Shown: positions 36,966 through 45,814, counted from the first letter of the stretch. The stretch: 64,000 nt of DNA from an uncultured Pirellulaceae bacterium (GCA_938036435.1 CALHPU010000034.1:1-64000), one strand, 5' to 3'. Notes: generated by a model from the letters alone, not told the origin. Program-made: numbers and translations.

Positions 36966-38027
36966 ATGAGAATACTTGTTTTTGAATGGCTGGTCGGTGG
37001 AGGAGTCGCCGGTGACCAATCGCTATCACCTGACGATCCGTTTCTCGCACAAGGCGCGGACATGTATGGGGCGATCGTGGACGATTGCCTTGAACTAGGG
37101 TTCGAAGTTGCCTCTCCTCTCGATCCGCAACGCGCCGAGAGAATCGTCAATTTTGAAGAACTGCGCCACAACGACAACGTTCAATTTACTCCTGTCACCA
37201 GCGCAGGACAAATTAAGCAAACCCTTCTTTCGTTGGCACAAAGAGCGGATCATATTCTATTGATCGCACCTGAATGCGAGGGAATCCTCAATCGCTGCGT
37301 TCAATGGCTGGATGAGTTCCAATCAAAACTGCTTTGCGGCCCTAAAAATCTTATTGAGATATTCGCCAACAAAAATGCCACGCAAGAATTACTGACCTCA
37401 AAAGGTATTGCCGTGCCGCAGGGCATTGCACTAACACCGGACATTCTCGTCGGCGGAGTAGAAAAGGCGTTGCGGAGAATCATTACGGCAACCGATGGGA
37501 TTGCTTGGCCATTGGTGGTGAAACCTTCTGACGGCGCTGGCGGTGAAAATGTGCTGCTATGCAGTAATCCACAGCAACTGCAGTGGGCAATCACGATGCA
37601 GACAAAATGCACTGAAGATCTGCGAGCGGAACGCTATATTGCTGGGACACCAGCCAGTGTTTCAATTGCTCGCAACCAGCATGAGACGCGACTGCTTCCC
37701 GCAACCAAACAGCAATTCTCTAACGCATGCCAGCAGCGACGACCACTCGATTTTGAAAAAACAACCCCTGAACCGATTGGACACTTTTTGAAATCGACCT
37801 ATCCCCTTGAATACAAACTCCGGCAGCGGGCGGAGACATTGGCAGCTTCAGTCGCCGACGCTTTGCCAACTTGGCGAGGGTATTTGGGTATCGATATGGT
37901 ACTGGCTGATGAAGGTCCGGATGTTGTTGTCGAATTGAACCCGAGATTGACCGCCTCATACCCAACGGTTTGCGCCGACGGCCAGTTCAATCTAATCAGA
38001 TTCTTATTGGGCGTTAAAGTTAAATAG
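36966..38027 (+). CDS. ATP-grasp ligase, MfnD-like
   Basis: 353 residues from ATG 36966 (MRILVFEWLVGGG). It has the ATP-grasp layout: an N-terminal domain to about 105, LLCGPKNLIEIFANKNATQELL, the glycine-rich loop WPLVVKPSDGAGGENV, and the metal-binding strand DMVLADEGPDVVVELNPRLTASYPT. It resembles the tyramine-glutamate ligase/PylC-type branch used in methanofuran synthesis. Planctomycetes carry tetrahydromethanopterin C1 pathways, so a role in that cofactor set is reasonable but unproven, as none of those genes is next to it. Confidence 0.7.
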   Translation: MRILVFEWLVGGGVAGDQSLSPDDPFLAQGADMYGAIVDDCLELGFEVASPLDPQRAERIVNFEELRHNDNVQFTPVTSAGQIKQTLLSLAQRADHILLIAPECEGILNRCVQWLDEFQSKLLCGPKNLIEIFANKNATQELLTSKGIAVPQGIALTPDILVGGVEKALRRIITATDGIAWPLVVKPSDGAGGENVLLCSNPQQLQWAITMQTKCTEDLRAERYIAGTPASVSIARNQHETRLLPATKQQFSNACQQRRPLDFEKTTPEPIGHFLKSTYPLEYKLRQRAETLAASVADALPTWRGYLGIDMVLADEGPDVVVELNPRLTASYPTVCADGQFNLIRFLLGVKVK

Positions 38028-38039
38028 TCCGAGGCAAAT

Positions 38040-38071
38040 CGAAATGCAACCGTGCCGAAATGCAACCACGC
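38040..38071. repeat. 16-bp tandem duplication, slightly diverged
   Basis: CGAAATGCAACCGTGC is followed at once by CGAAATGCAACCACGC (2 differences), just after the ATP-grasp gene. Confidence 0.85.
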
Positions 38072-38131
38072 CTATCGATGGTGCGCTTCTTTTACACTCA
38101 ACAACTAACAGAAAAGTGCATTTTTAACGTC

Positions 38132-39079
38132 CTACTCCGTCGCCACTTCGCCTTCGGCAATCGTTGACAAAGATCTATACAAATCCAAGTCAATTGAGTC
38201 GCTTACAAATTCAACGTGCGAATCTCCGTAGATAAAATTCCCCCCTCCGGGGTGCGAACTACCAAACGCGCCGTTTCGCAGGTCAATGGTAATGCCAGCC
38301 CCGGGGCGAGTGTTGAGAGGGTTCGTTGTCGTTCGCAATGTATCAGCATTGGCGATTGCATAGGTCCAGACGTTGGACGATTCCCAAAGATCCGGACGTA
38401 AAACTTCGCCTACAAAAAAAGTATTGGAATGCCCGTCACGAATGCTCGCATGGCTACGCGGTGTGACATATACAAACGCGCCGTTGTTCTTGTACTTCGT
38501 CGTATGAACTAAATGGTCGGGACCAAGGGAACCATTAGAAAAAGCGTAACTCGACGTGGCCGCTTTGACTGGTAAATAGGCTTCGCTGATTCTCTCGCCC
38601 GTTTCACTGGGACACCAATATACAGGAGGCTGAACCAAGATCCCTTCGCGCTTTTGCTCACTGTACATCCACCAACCAAGATCATCAACATCGCGATTCC
38701 ACAACCCTCCATCGTCGACCGATAGCAAATTGAAAAGATTCGATTGTTCAAGTTGAGGCAGAATCGAAATAAATCCACCGGCTCCATTTTTGTCTTCTGG
38801 CGTCAACTCTCCGCTACATTGGCTGATAACAGCCATTGACTCGCCAATGTCATCGCAACCGATTCGGCCAGGCGGGAAGACCTCAAAAGAGGACTCATAA
38901 TTGGCAATCGCTAACCCGATTTGGCGTAGGTTATTCAGACACGTCGTTCGGCGAGCAGATTCTCTAACGGTTTGTACTGCCGGCAATAGCATTCCAACTA
39001 GAATGCCGATGATGGTGATTACGACCAATAATTCAACAAGAGTAAAGGCGTAGTGGCGAGAACATTGCTGAGTTTTCAT
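38132..39079 (-). CDS. DUF1559 prepilin-like secreted protein
   Basis: 315 residues from ATG 39079. The prepilin leader has HYAFTLVELLVVITIIGILVGMLLP with cleavage after Ala and Glu at +5, then CLNNLRQIGLAIANYESSFEVFPPG. A CPSE-type motif is at YWCPSETGE, and the C-terminus has SSHPGGGNFIYGDSHVEFVSDS. It is the same family as 6514-7425 and stands alone. It is probably exported through a pilus or type II-like pathway; its function is unknown. Confidence 0.88.
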   Translation of the reverse strand: MKTQQCSRHYAFTLVELLVVITIIGILVGMLLPAVQTVRESARRTTCLNNLRQIGLAIANYESSFEVFPPGRIGCDDIGESMAVISQCSGELTPEDKNGAGGFISILPQLEQSNLFNLLSVDDGGLWNRDVDDLGWWMYSEQKREGILVQPPVYWCPSETGERISEAYLPVKAATSSYAFSNGSLGPDHLVHTTKYKNNGAFVYVTPRSHASIRDGHSNTFFVGEVLRPDLWESSNVWTYAIANADTLRTTTNPLNTRPGAGITIDLRNGAFGSSHPGGGNFIYGDSHVEFVSDSIDLDLYRSLSTIAEGEVATE

Positions 39080-39240
39080 TTTTGCCCTACCGCCCAAAAC
39101 ACGGTAATAACCGAGAAATACTGAGTAAATTTAAAATTCAGCAATATGCCGAGTTAGATTTCGCTACGCTCGTGACAACTAAACAGTAGCAGGCATAATA
39201 GTACCGCAGGATGTCAAACAAGTAAATTTGGTTTCAAGAA

Positions 39241-39843
39241 TTGAATTCAGCTAGATCAACCAATGAGATAGAAACAGCTCGGCAACTGGCGGCGCGATGC
39301 AGTAAAGCGTCGCCGCGTTTGGCGATGATTGCTGCTGGAATTACGGGGAATCGATCGGATGCCGAAGATATCGTTCAACAGGCGATAGCAATAGCGATAG
39401 AAAAAAACATGAGTTTTTCGTCCGAATCACATTTTGTTGGATGGTTGGCAGGAGTCGTTCGAAACTGTGCCTTGAATTACAAAAGAAAGCTCTCGCGGCG
39501 AGATACTCATCCTACAGACCCCACCAAGATGGCTTCGGTTGAATCGGTCACTGAATCATCTAGCCCGATCGATTCAAAGACAGGCCAGTTGAAACCGTTG
39601 CAGAATTCTTTTGATGATCGAGTTAGAGCGGCGCTGCAATGCATTGCTCCAAACGCACGCAGCTGTTTGTTGCTTCGGACCGTTGAAGGATTGAGTTACA
39701 AAGAGATTTCGAATTTGATGAACATTCCCCAAGGCACCGCAATGAATTTGGTCCACCGAAGCAAAACGAAGCTTCGTGAAATCCTAGCGGACCATGAGTC
39801 GTCAGGTAAAACGAGTGCGACGAGGGAGAACCACCATGAATGA
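39241..39843 (+). CDS. ECF-type sigma factor
   Basis: 200 residues from TTG 39241. Region 2 has ITGNRSDAEDIVQQAIAIAIEKN and FVGWLAGVVRNCALNYKRK. Region 4 has CIAPNARSCLLLRTVEGLSYKEISNLMNIPQGTAMNLVHRSKTKLREIL. The 3' end overlaps the anti-sigma gene by 8 bases, the usual arrangement for a sigma factor and its partner. Confidence 0.88.
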   Translation: MNSARSTNEIETARQLAARCSKASPRLAMIAAGITGNRSDAEDIVQQAIAIAIEKNMSFSSESHFVGWLAGVVRNCALNYKRKLSRRDTHPTDPTKMASVESVTESSSPIDSKTGQLKPLQNSFDDRVRAALQCIAPNARSCLLLRTVEGLSYKEISNLMNIPQGTAMNLVHRSKTKLREILADHESSGKTSATRENHHE

Positions 39844-40636
39844 CCAACACCAACCAAACAACCACTCAGATCCCGCCTTAATGGACAGGTTCCTCGATGG
39901 CTTGTTGAATGACGCAGAAGCTGAGGAGTTTCTCTCCAATCCAGAAACTCGCCAAGAAGCCGCGCGACAACTCGAACTCCAAAATAATATCGATGAAGCA
40001 TTACGGCGGTCGTTCGAGTTTGAGCCGCTAAGCGCGGAGACTGTTACTCAGCAGGCTCTAGGGAGCCTCCTAGGGAAATCACACTCAGGGCCGCAAGCCA
40101 ATGGGTTGCTTTCAAAGCTTAATTCGGTTGCAGAAAGCTCCGTATTTAAGGTGGTTCTGGCAGCATCGCTGTTGATTGCCATCGGCGCTGTTGGGTGGAT
40201 GTATAGCGGCTCTAAAGTAATCGGCCCCGAATTCCGTCCCCGTTCGTTGGCGATGCTTTACGAGGAAACCAAAGATCGTGGATTTCGGCCCTACTACAAT
40301 TGCGAAGACCCGCAGCGTTTTTCTGATACCTTTGAAGCGCGGCACGGGCACCGACTAGCACTGTCGGAATTGCCCGAAGGCTCGCGCATGTTGGGGCTGT
40401 CTTATACCGGCGGTGTTAGTCGAAATACCACCGCTATGCTTGGTGAAGTGGACGGCAATCCCGTCATGGTATTTGTCGATGAAGCCAGTGAGCGCGACCA
40501 AGCTATCGCGAGCGTCGATACTGGTTCAAATTTGAATGTATTTCTGGTGGAGAAAAACGGACTCATTTTCTGTGAAGTCACGCCTTTGGATTCTGCTAGA
40601 TTGATTCAGTATTTTGAATTTCTTGAGAAGCGATAG
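39836..40636 (+). CDS. Probable membrane anti-sigma factor
   Basis: 266 residues from ATG 39836; the open frame extends to 39794, but the overlap ATGAATGA with the sigma stop favours the later start. The N-terminal about 100 residues are an acidic helical region (LMDRFLDGLLNDAEAEEFL) of the type that binds ECF sigma factors. One membrane segment (VFKVVLAASLLIAIGAVGWMY) follows at about 105-125, then a periplasmic domain of about 135 residues without known motifs. No CXXC zinc motif is present. It ends with a strong terminator at 40664-40699. Confidence 0.75.
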   Translation: MNDQHQPNNHSDPALMDRFLDGLLNDAEAEEFLSNPETRQEAARQLELQNNIDEALRRSFEFEPLSAETVTQQALGSLLGKSHSGPQANGLLSKLNSVAESSVFKVVLAASLLIAIGAVGWMYSGSKVIGPEFRPRSLAMLYEETKDRGFRPYYNCEDPQRFSDTFEARHGHRLALSELPEGSRMLGLSYTGGVSRNTTAMLGEVDGNPVMVFVDEASERDQAIASVDTGSNLNVFLVEKNGLIFCEVTPLDSARLIQYFEFLEKR

Positions 40637-40663
40637 CTTCTAACACGCATTTAATTCTTTCAC

Positions 40664-40699
40664 AAAGCCTATTGGATTAATCGATCCGGTAGGTTTTTT
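40664..40699 (+). terminator. Rho-independent terminator after the sigma/anti-sigma pair
   Basis: A 10-pair stem (40668-40677 with 40684-40693, two wobble pairs), a loop of 6, then six T. Confidence 0.9.
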
Positions 40700-40821
40700 G
40701 CTGCATGGTGTTGCTAGGTTTGAGAAGACGAATCGGTTTTCTTTTGAGAAATCTTGAAATCGTGCAAGAGAAGTTCGAGGGCGTGACAACTATAAGTGAG
40801 AGTCATATTGGGCGATGAAAC

Positions 40822-40980
40822 ATGGTTGTGAAACCCGTTTTTACCCGCAAACTGACACGACTGCTCATTGACGTCATCCGCGGCCAACGAACCGAGCCGC
40901 AGCGGCGCGAGTTCTCCGCATCAGCGCTGTTGGGCATCATGGGCCCAACAGGCCTCTATGGTCGGCATCACCGCAACTAA
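40822..40980 (+). CDS. Small basic open frame of 52 residues (or part of a small RNA)
   Basis: ATG 40822 to TAA 40980 gives a 52-residue Arg-rich peptide (VFTRKLTRLLIDVIRGQ, then LLGIMGPTGLYGRHH). It is followed immediately by two stacked intrinsic terminators, so something short is transcribed here. The 3' half contains an 8-pair hairpin TGTTGGGC/GCCCAACA (40928-40950), which fits a structured RNA equally well. No family is recognised, and no strong Shine-Dalgarno is seen. Confidence 0.4.
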   Translation: MVVKPVFTRKLTRLLIDVIRGQRTEPQRREFSASALLGIMGPTGLYGRHHRN

Positions 40981-41020
40981 GAGCAACGAGCGAAGACTCG
41001 AACGGTTGGTTGCTCTTTTC
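40979..41020 (+). terminator. First of two tandem terminators
   Basis: AAGAGCAAC (40979-40987) pairs with GTTGCTCTT (41009-41017), followed by TTC. The stem begins at the stop codon of the small frame. Confidence 0.7.
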
Positions 41021-41022
41021 TT

Positions 41023-41057
41023 AAAGCCAAGTCACCCTCGGATGACTTGGCTTTTTT
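41023..41057 (+). terminator. Second of two tandem terminators
   Basis: AAAGCCAAGTC (41023-41033) pairs with GACTTGGCTTT (41044-41054), and further T follow. A very strong intrinsic terminator. Confidence 0.92.
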
Positions 41058-41117
41058 AGTACGTTGACGCCTAACAATAGCTAACGACACCTAAGAAGGA
41101 ACAATTCTTTATCCGAT

Positions 41118-41567
41118 TCACTCGGTGGTGAACTCAACGGCGCCCAACTGCTCCTTGAGATGATCGACAATCTCCGTTGACATGCTCTTGCGGGCGATAT
41201 GGATCGAAGACACGTTCGGCAAAGCATCGATCAATCGCACAATACGAGTAATGTCGACTTCCGTCAGCGCGTTTCGCTTGAAGCGCGGGTGATCAAAGAA
41301 AATCAATTCGATTGGCGAAGTGTCCTTTACCAACCAGGAAGGAATCCAGCCTCGGCGACCATCGCGCATCGTTGCGGCCGCACCGTAGTTCTCCAAGTTT
41401 CTCAATCGCTGCCGATTGAGGTGATTGAAGGTGGTGCAATCGTGTATTCGATACCCCAAGATGGCCGCGATCAAAACAGCCGCCAACCCAATGAACAGAA
41501 ACCTCGTTGCAGGCTTGGCTACTCCGGAGTCGGAAACCTCGTTTCCTTTCAGATCTCTGGCAGACAT
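41118..41567 (-). CDS. Small single-pass membrane protein, unknown
   Basis: 149 residues. One membrane helix (FLFIGLAAVLIAAILGYRIH) at about 22-42, then a soluble domain with no recognised motif. It begins 3 bases after the DUF1501 stop on the same strand, so it is probably the last gene of the DUF1549/1553-DUF1501 operon. The C-terminal part (ITRIVRLIDALPNVSSIHI...) reads like one or two leucine-rich units, which is weak evidence. Confidence 0.7.
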   Translation of the reverse strand: MSARDLKGNEVSDSGVAKPATRFLFIGLAAVLIAAILGYRIHDCTTFNHLNRQRLRNLENYGAAATMRDGRRGWIPSWLVKDTSPIELIFFDHPRFKRNALTEVDITRIVRLIDALPNVSSIHIARKSMSTEIVDHLKEQLGAVEFTTE

Positions 41568-41570
41568 ATT

Positions 41571-42836
41571 CTAGATCAGGCCTTCGATCAGTTTGCCACT
41601 GTTGGCAATCTTCATCGGACGACCGCTGGTGCTGGTGAAGGTCGTTTCTAGATCAATTCCCAGCGCCTTGCAAACTGTCGCCATCAGATCTTCGGACGAA
41701 TAAGTTTGACCTTCGACACGCGTTCCATCTTCGTTTGTCTGACCGATCGCCACGCCCGGCGTCATGCCGGCTCCTCCAGCAACAACCGACCAGCTGCGCG
41801 CCCAATGGTCGCGTCCGGTGTTGCCGTTGATGTTTGGCGTGCGACCAAATTCCCCCATCCAGATCACAGCCGTATCGTCAAGCATGCCACGTTGGTCTAA
41901 GTCTTCAAAAAGAGCACTCATGCCACGGTCAAGTTCTGGAAGCTTGTTATTTTGCAGTGTGTCAAAAATATTCTGGTGGTTGTCCCATCCGCCGAGGTTC
42001 ACTTCTACGAAGGGCACGCTGGCTTCCACTAGTCGCCGCGCTAACAAACAGCCGCGACCGAAATTGGTATCGCCATATCGCTGTCGCACATTTTCGGGCT
42101 CGGTCTCCACTCGGAACGCCTTCATTTGCTCGCTGCTCATTAAAGTCACCGTTTTTCCGAGGACTTTGGCATGTTCGATAGCAGCTAAACCTCGATTCTG
42201 ATTGATGAATCCAGATTCCATCATTTTCAGTGCCTCAAGTCGGCTCGACACACGGTCCGGAGAGATGCCAAGGTTCAAATTTCGAATGCGTCCACTAGAG
42301 TTCACCGCGAACGGGGAGTACGCCATTCCCAAAAAGCCAGGGCCTTCACTGCCACCGCCAACGGAAACGAAAGCAGGAATCTCCAACTCTGGACGTTGCG
42401 AACCCAACTGGTGGGCCACGACAGAGCCGTAGCTGGGATGAATGATGTTTGGATTGGGCACGTAGCCGGTATGCATATAGTACCGCCCGCGCGAATGGTC
42501 TGCTTCGCGCGTGCTCATGCAACGTACGATGGATGCTTTATCCATTTGCTTCGCCATCATAGGCAGGTGCTCACAGATTTGCATATCGCCCTTGGTGGAG
42601 ATTGGACGAAACGGCCCGCCGGTGCTGGCGCCGGGCTTAAGATCCCACAGGTCGATTGATGATGGCCCACCGCCCATCCACAGCAAAATAGCCGCTTTGC
42701 GATTCTTGGTCAGCGTTTGGGCGTTGGCCTCCAGAGTTCTGCCCATCGCCATGGCACTACCGACAAAAGCCGATGCCCCGGCAAGGTGGCTCATGAAGTG
42801 CCGCCTGTTCATCCCGCGCGGAGTTTTATAGTTCAT
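41571..42836 (-). CDS. DUF1501 protein (Tat-exported, sulfatase-fold-like)
   Basis: 421 residues. A Tat-type leader (MNRRHFMSHLAGASAFVGSAMAMG) starts 8 residues into the frame. The body is DUF1501: KAAILLWMGGGPSSIDLWDLKPG, RCMSTREADHSRGRYYMHTGYVP, VEVNLGGWDNHQNIFDTLQ and MGEFGRTPNINGNTGRDHWARSWS. The family lies within the alkaline-phosphatase/sulfatase superfamily and is one of the most expanded in planctomycetes; its substrate is unknown. It is co-directional with the DUF1549/1553 gene upstream. Confidence 0.92.
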   Translation of the reverse strand: MNYKTPRGMNRRHFMSHLAGASAFVGSAMAMGRTLEANAQTLTKNRKAAILLWMGGGPSSIDLWDLKPGASTGGPFRPISTKGDMQICEHLPMMAKQMDKASIVRCMSTREADHSRGRYYMHTGYVPNPNIIHPSYGSVVAHQLGSQRPELEIPAFVSVGGGSEGPGFLGMAYSPFAVNSSGRIRNLNLGISPDRVSSRLEALKMMESGFINQNRGLAAIEHAKVLGKTVTLMSSEQMKAFRVETEPENVRQRYGDTNFGRGCLLARRLVEASVPFVEVNLGGWDNHQNIFDTLQNNKLPELDRGMSALFEDLDQRGMLDDTAVIWMGEFGRTPNINGNTGRDHWARSWSVVAGGAGMTPGVAIGQTNEDGTRVEGQTYSSEDLMATVCKALGIDLETTFTSTSGRPMKIANSGKLIEGLI

Positions 42837-42899
42837 TTTTTTGCCTGAGTTTCTAAGAAATTCGTTTTGTAATTGACTCGGTCAGTTCACCGACCAGCT

Positions 42900-44753
42900 T
42901 TAGTGAACCAAGATAAACTCATTGGTGTTGAGGATTACCCACCAAAGATCGCTCAACCCCTGAGGCAGATTGCCGTTGTTCGCATTGACCAGAGACTTTG
43001 CCAGAGCCACCTCATCGCGTGTAGGCTTACGTGACAAGCCCGCCATAAAGATTGCGTCGACCATCTGCTTCTGAGACATAGAACTGTTTGCGATATCCCA
43101 CACCAACGTGCCTTCGGCAACTCCTGTGGCTTCGCGAATCATGTCACTGTTGAACATCATCAGGACTTGCGGAATGGAGCCATTGAAATTGGTCGCTTCT
43201 CCACCCTCGTCATTACCGAAGGCGCGATTGAACTGTTGCAACCACTGATTCTTGATCTCTTCCTGCTGTTCCCACGAAAGATTCTTTTTCGCACCTCCAG
43301 TCGTCACCGCCAACGATTCATACAGTTGCTCGGCCTGCATCTGCCGGAGGTAAAAGTGTGAGAATTTTGGCGTTTCGCCAAGTAGCGGATCGTCCGATTT
43401 GTTGGTGCGGTTTTCCTTACTTGAAAGTGCGTAAGGCTTGCTAAGCACAATCCACTGCAGCAACTGACGAAAATTGAATTCGCTACCTCGGAACTCATTG
43501 CCAAGGTATTCCAACAGGGACCGATGGCTAGGAATGTTGTGCGGCCCCAGATCGTCGATGGGGCTAGTGAAACCGTATCCGAGAAAATGTGCCCACGTAC
43601 GATTGACGATTGCTTTAGCAAAAAACGGAGAGGCAATCGTAAGTTCAGCAAATTTCTCTCTCCGGTTAACGACACTCACATCGCCGCTTTTGTCCACTTC
43701 GGTGCCATCGACAAAAACTGGCCAAGCCGCAGCCACCAGACCGTTTCGCATCTCATAATAGATTTCGGCTTCGTCAAGATTGTTGCCACTCTCCCCAGCA
43801 AAGTTGACATCGCCAAGAGTCGCTGAGGTCTCCGTTGAAGATAGCATCTCGCCACGCATGGCGCGACTTTGACGGAAAAACGCATTCATCTCCCAGTACT
43901 TTTTCTGTTTCCAGTCGTTGAAAGGATGATTGTGGCACTGAGTGCACTGAACTTGTAAGCCCAAGAAGATACGACTGGTTGCCGCTGTCGCCTGAGAACC
44001 TTTTTCTGGGTTGACCTTGTCAATCAAAAAATTTGTCGCGCCGTTAAAGTCATCCATTCCCGGAGCAGTCGAACCTGTGGCCGTAATCAGCTCATGGGCA
44101 AACTGATCATAGGGTTTGCCGCGTGCGAAGGAATCTCTCAAGTACTTCAACATACCGTCGCGGTTGATCATCGATCCGTTAGCATTGCCGCCTGTTCGAC
44201 CAATCAATAAATTGGACCAAATCGTCGTCCAGTTCCGCGCTAATTCTTCGGTGTATGCGTCGTCATATAAAAGCCGTTCGACAAGCGCTTGCTTTTTGGT
44301 GGAAGCCTTGTCGCCAAGGAAGTTCTCGACTTCGTCAACCGAAGGGATCCGACCTATCAAATCAAGAAACACGCGCCGGCACCATTCCGAATCAGACGCA
44401 TTGCGAGAAGGGGTAAGCTCGTAAGCATCCCACACCTCTTCGATCATCGCATCGATTTGGACAACCTGCTCTGGCAAGTTAACCCCAGCCGAACTTTCGG
44501 ATGCTGGTTCGGTGGCGTGCAACACAGAGCAACCAAACATCGTCAGCATCATGGTCAACGCTGGGCATAACGTGAGCACCAATCGCAACCTACTGGCCTT
44601 CGTTTCTACGCCCTCGACTGTACTGACCGGGCACCGCGTACCCAATTGGATCTTTGCCTCAGATAGGCGATCAGCGGATAGGCGATCAGCGGGCTTTGAT
44701 TGCAACCACCTGAATTGGTTGAAATGGTGGATATTTGAATGGCTTCGGCGCAT
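42900..44753 (-). CDS. DUF1549/DUF1553 protein
   Basis: 617 residues as drawn. The true start may be further in, because the first about 50 residues are poorly formed and include a duplicated DRLSADRLS. A lipoprotein-like signal (LTLCPALTMMLTMFGC) lies at about 58-75. DUF1549 follows at about 100-300 (RRVFLDLIGRIPSVDEV; a heme-like CTQCHNHPF motif), then DUF1553 (AKAIVNRTWAHFLGYGF, LLEYLGNEF, KPYALSSKENRT, FNSDMIREATG). Such proteins always sit beside DUF1501 genes in planctomycetes. No separate cytochrome c domain is present in this copy. Confidence 0.88.
   Translation of the reverse strand: MRRSHSNIHHFNQFRWLQSKPADRLSADRLSEAKIQLGTRCPVSTVEGVETKASRLRLVLTLCPALTMMLTMFGCSVLHATEPASESSAGVNLPEQVVQIDAMIEEVWDAYELTPSRNASDSEWCRRVFLDLIGRIPSVDEVENFLGDKASTKKQALVERLLYDDAYTEELARNWTTIWSNLLIGRTGGNANGSMINRDGMLKYLRDSFARGKPYDQFAHELITATGSTAPGMDDFNGATNFLIDKVNPEKGSQATAATSRIFLGLQVQCTQCHNHPFNDWKQKKYWEMNAFFRQSRAMRGEMLSSTETSATLGDVNFAGESGNNLDEAEIYYEMRNGLVAAAWPVFVDGTEVDKSGDVSVVNRREKFAELTIASPFFAKAIVNRTWAHFLGYGFTSPIDDLGPHNIPSHRSLLEYLGNEFRGSEFNFRQLLQWIVLSKPYALSSKENRTNKSDDPLLGETPKFSHFYLRQMQAEQLYESLAVTTGGAKKNLSWEQQEEIKNQWLQQFNRAFGNDEGGEATNFNGSIPQVLMMFNSDMIREATGVAEGTLVWDIANSSMSQKQMVDAIFMAGLSRKPTRDEVALAKSLVNANNGNLPQGLSDLWWVILNTNEFILVH
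44662..44691. repeat. 15-bp tandem duplication in the 5' part of the DUF1549 frame
   Basis: GATAGGCGATCAGCG occurs twice in direct succession. If translated, it gives a duplicated five-residue unit, or it lies in an untranslated leader if the true start is later. Confidence 0.95.
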
Positions 44754-44843
44754 TTGCTATTTCCTTGTGCAATGGCGAGATCTCAATTATACCCCAAAAA
44801 AACTCCTAAGATCTTATGTCGTCGGAAGTTGTCACAACCTAAC

Positions 44844-44873
44844 TGGAACGAATTGGAACGAATTGGAACGAAT
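44844..44873. repeat. Three tandem copies of a 10-bp unit
   Basis: TGGAACGAAT is repeated three times exactly. Confidence 0.95.
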
Positions 44874-45093
44874 TGGACGGCGACGGTCTCAGCGAGACAT
44901 TCAAAAATCCTCCTGCGGTTGTACTGAACCAGCAGATATTGGAAAAATCGGCATTTTGCGAGGGAAAGAATCTAAGCCATTTTTTTGGAAAACGTCCAAA
45001 AAAACGAGCAGAGGTCGAAGAGAGCCTAAAACGAACGACAAAATGTGTTTGATTTTTAAACACATGTGCTTTTTTGATGTGTTCAAAAATGCA

Positions 45094-45127
45094 ACAGGCC
45101 GGTCTGCTGATCAGCAAACCGGCCTGT
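45094..45127. repeat. 34-bp near-perfect palindrome
   Basis: ACAGGCCGGT (45094-45103) and ACCGGCCTGT (45118-45127) flank TGCTGATCAGCA. Only one pair is mismatched, and in a minus-strand transcript that pair becomes G-U, so the RNA hairpin is complete on that strand. Confidence 0.9.
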
Positions 45128-45541
45128 ATTGAGCAAAATACTCTTATAATTGCGACCTTGATTGCCACTAAAAAGCGACAACCAAGGTACTGCCTCGTCT
45201 CTATTCCGCTCTTCATCACTTTCGCGATGAAGAACGAACCACTTCCAACTTACAGCAGTGCAAGAGGCGTGCCAAACATTGAAACGTCCTCCACGAAGAA
45301 CGAGAAGCAGCGATCTTTAATTTTCGCCGACAACCGAGAACACCCCTTAAAGCGTAATCCAATCGTGGTCTCGAGGGTTCTTATTGTTTTTCCTGAGTGC
45401 GAGGCCATTAACGAACAGTCGCCCGGCTGAAAACACCTTTTCGGTTGCTTTGGGTTGTCGGGGTCTAAAAGTTGTTCGACAATCGGTTATTCGACAATCA
45501 GGCAGGTCACTTTTTGAGCGATCCATCCAGTTTCCTAAGTC

Positions 45542-45814
45542 TTGAATACTCAACAGAAGCGCGGTCCTAATTTGGTAACGCCAACACGCAAATCCAAAAA
45601 ACTGGTTTTCTCGATTGGGTCCATGATGGTGCTCACTTTCGTGGTGGCGATTGTAGGGGTGCTGCTTGGACGCATGTTCATCGCCAGTCGTTCGGGCGAG
45701 ACTAACAGTGTGGGATACTTCGCTATCCTTGCTGCAGTTGCCCCGACGGCAGCATTGGTGGGTGCAGGTACGACCTTCCGCATCCTCCAGTGGATGCAAC
45801 GGCAGGGCAACTAG
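45542..45814 (+). CDS. Small membrane protein with two helices, unknown
   Basis: 90 residues from TTG 45542. A basic N-terminus is followed by two membrane segments (MMVLTFVVAIVGVLLGRMFI and YFAILAAVAPTAALVGAGTTF) separated by a short loop. No family is recognised. It may be co-transcribed with the very large gene 150 bases downstream. Confidence 0.6.
   Translation: MNTQQKRGPNLVTPTRKSKKLVFSIGSMMVLTFVVAIVGVLLGRMFIASRSGETNSVGYFAILAAVAPTAALVGAGTTFRILQWMQRQGN

Larger units (their letters stand above)
44754..45541. other. Long intergenic region with repeats and a palindrome
   Basis: Nearly 790 bases between divergent genes. Frames that cross it have no plausible protein. It holds a 10-bp tandem triplication, an AT-rich hairpin (GTGTTT/AAACAC near 45047-45066), a 34-bp near-perfect palindrome and a 15-bp imperfect duplication (45471-45500). 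Confidence 0.5.

Noticed and set aside
44512-45132. Plus-strand frame of 206 codons antisense to the DUF1549 5' end
   Set aside because: It overlaps a real gene on the other strand, crosses a tandem triplication and the palindrome, and shows no protein-like features.
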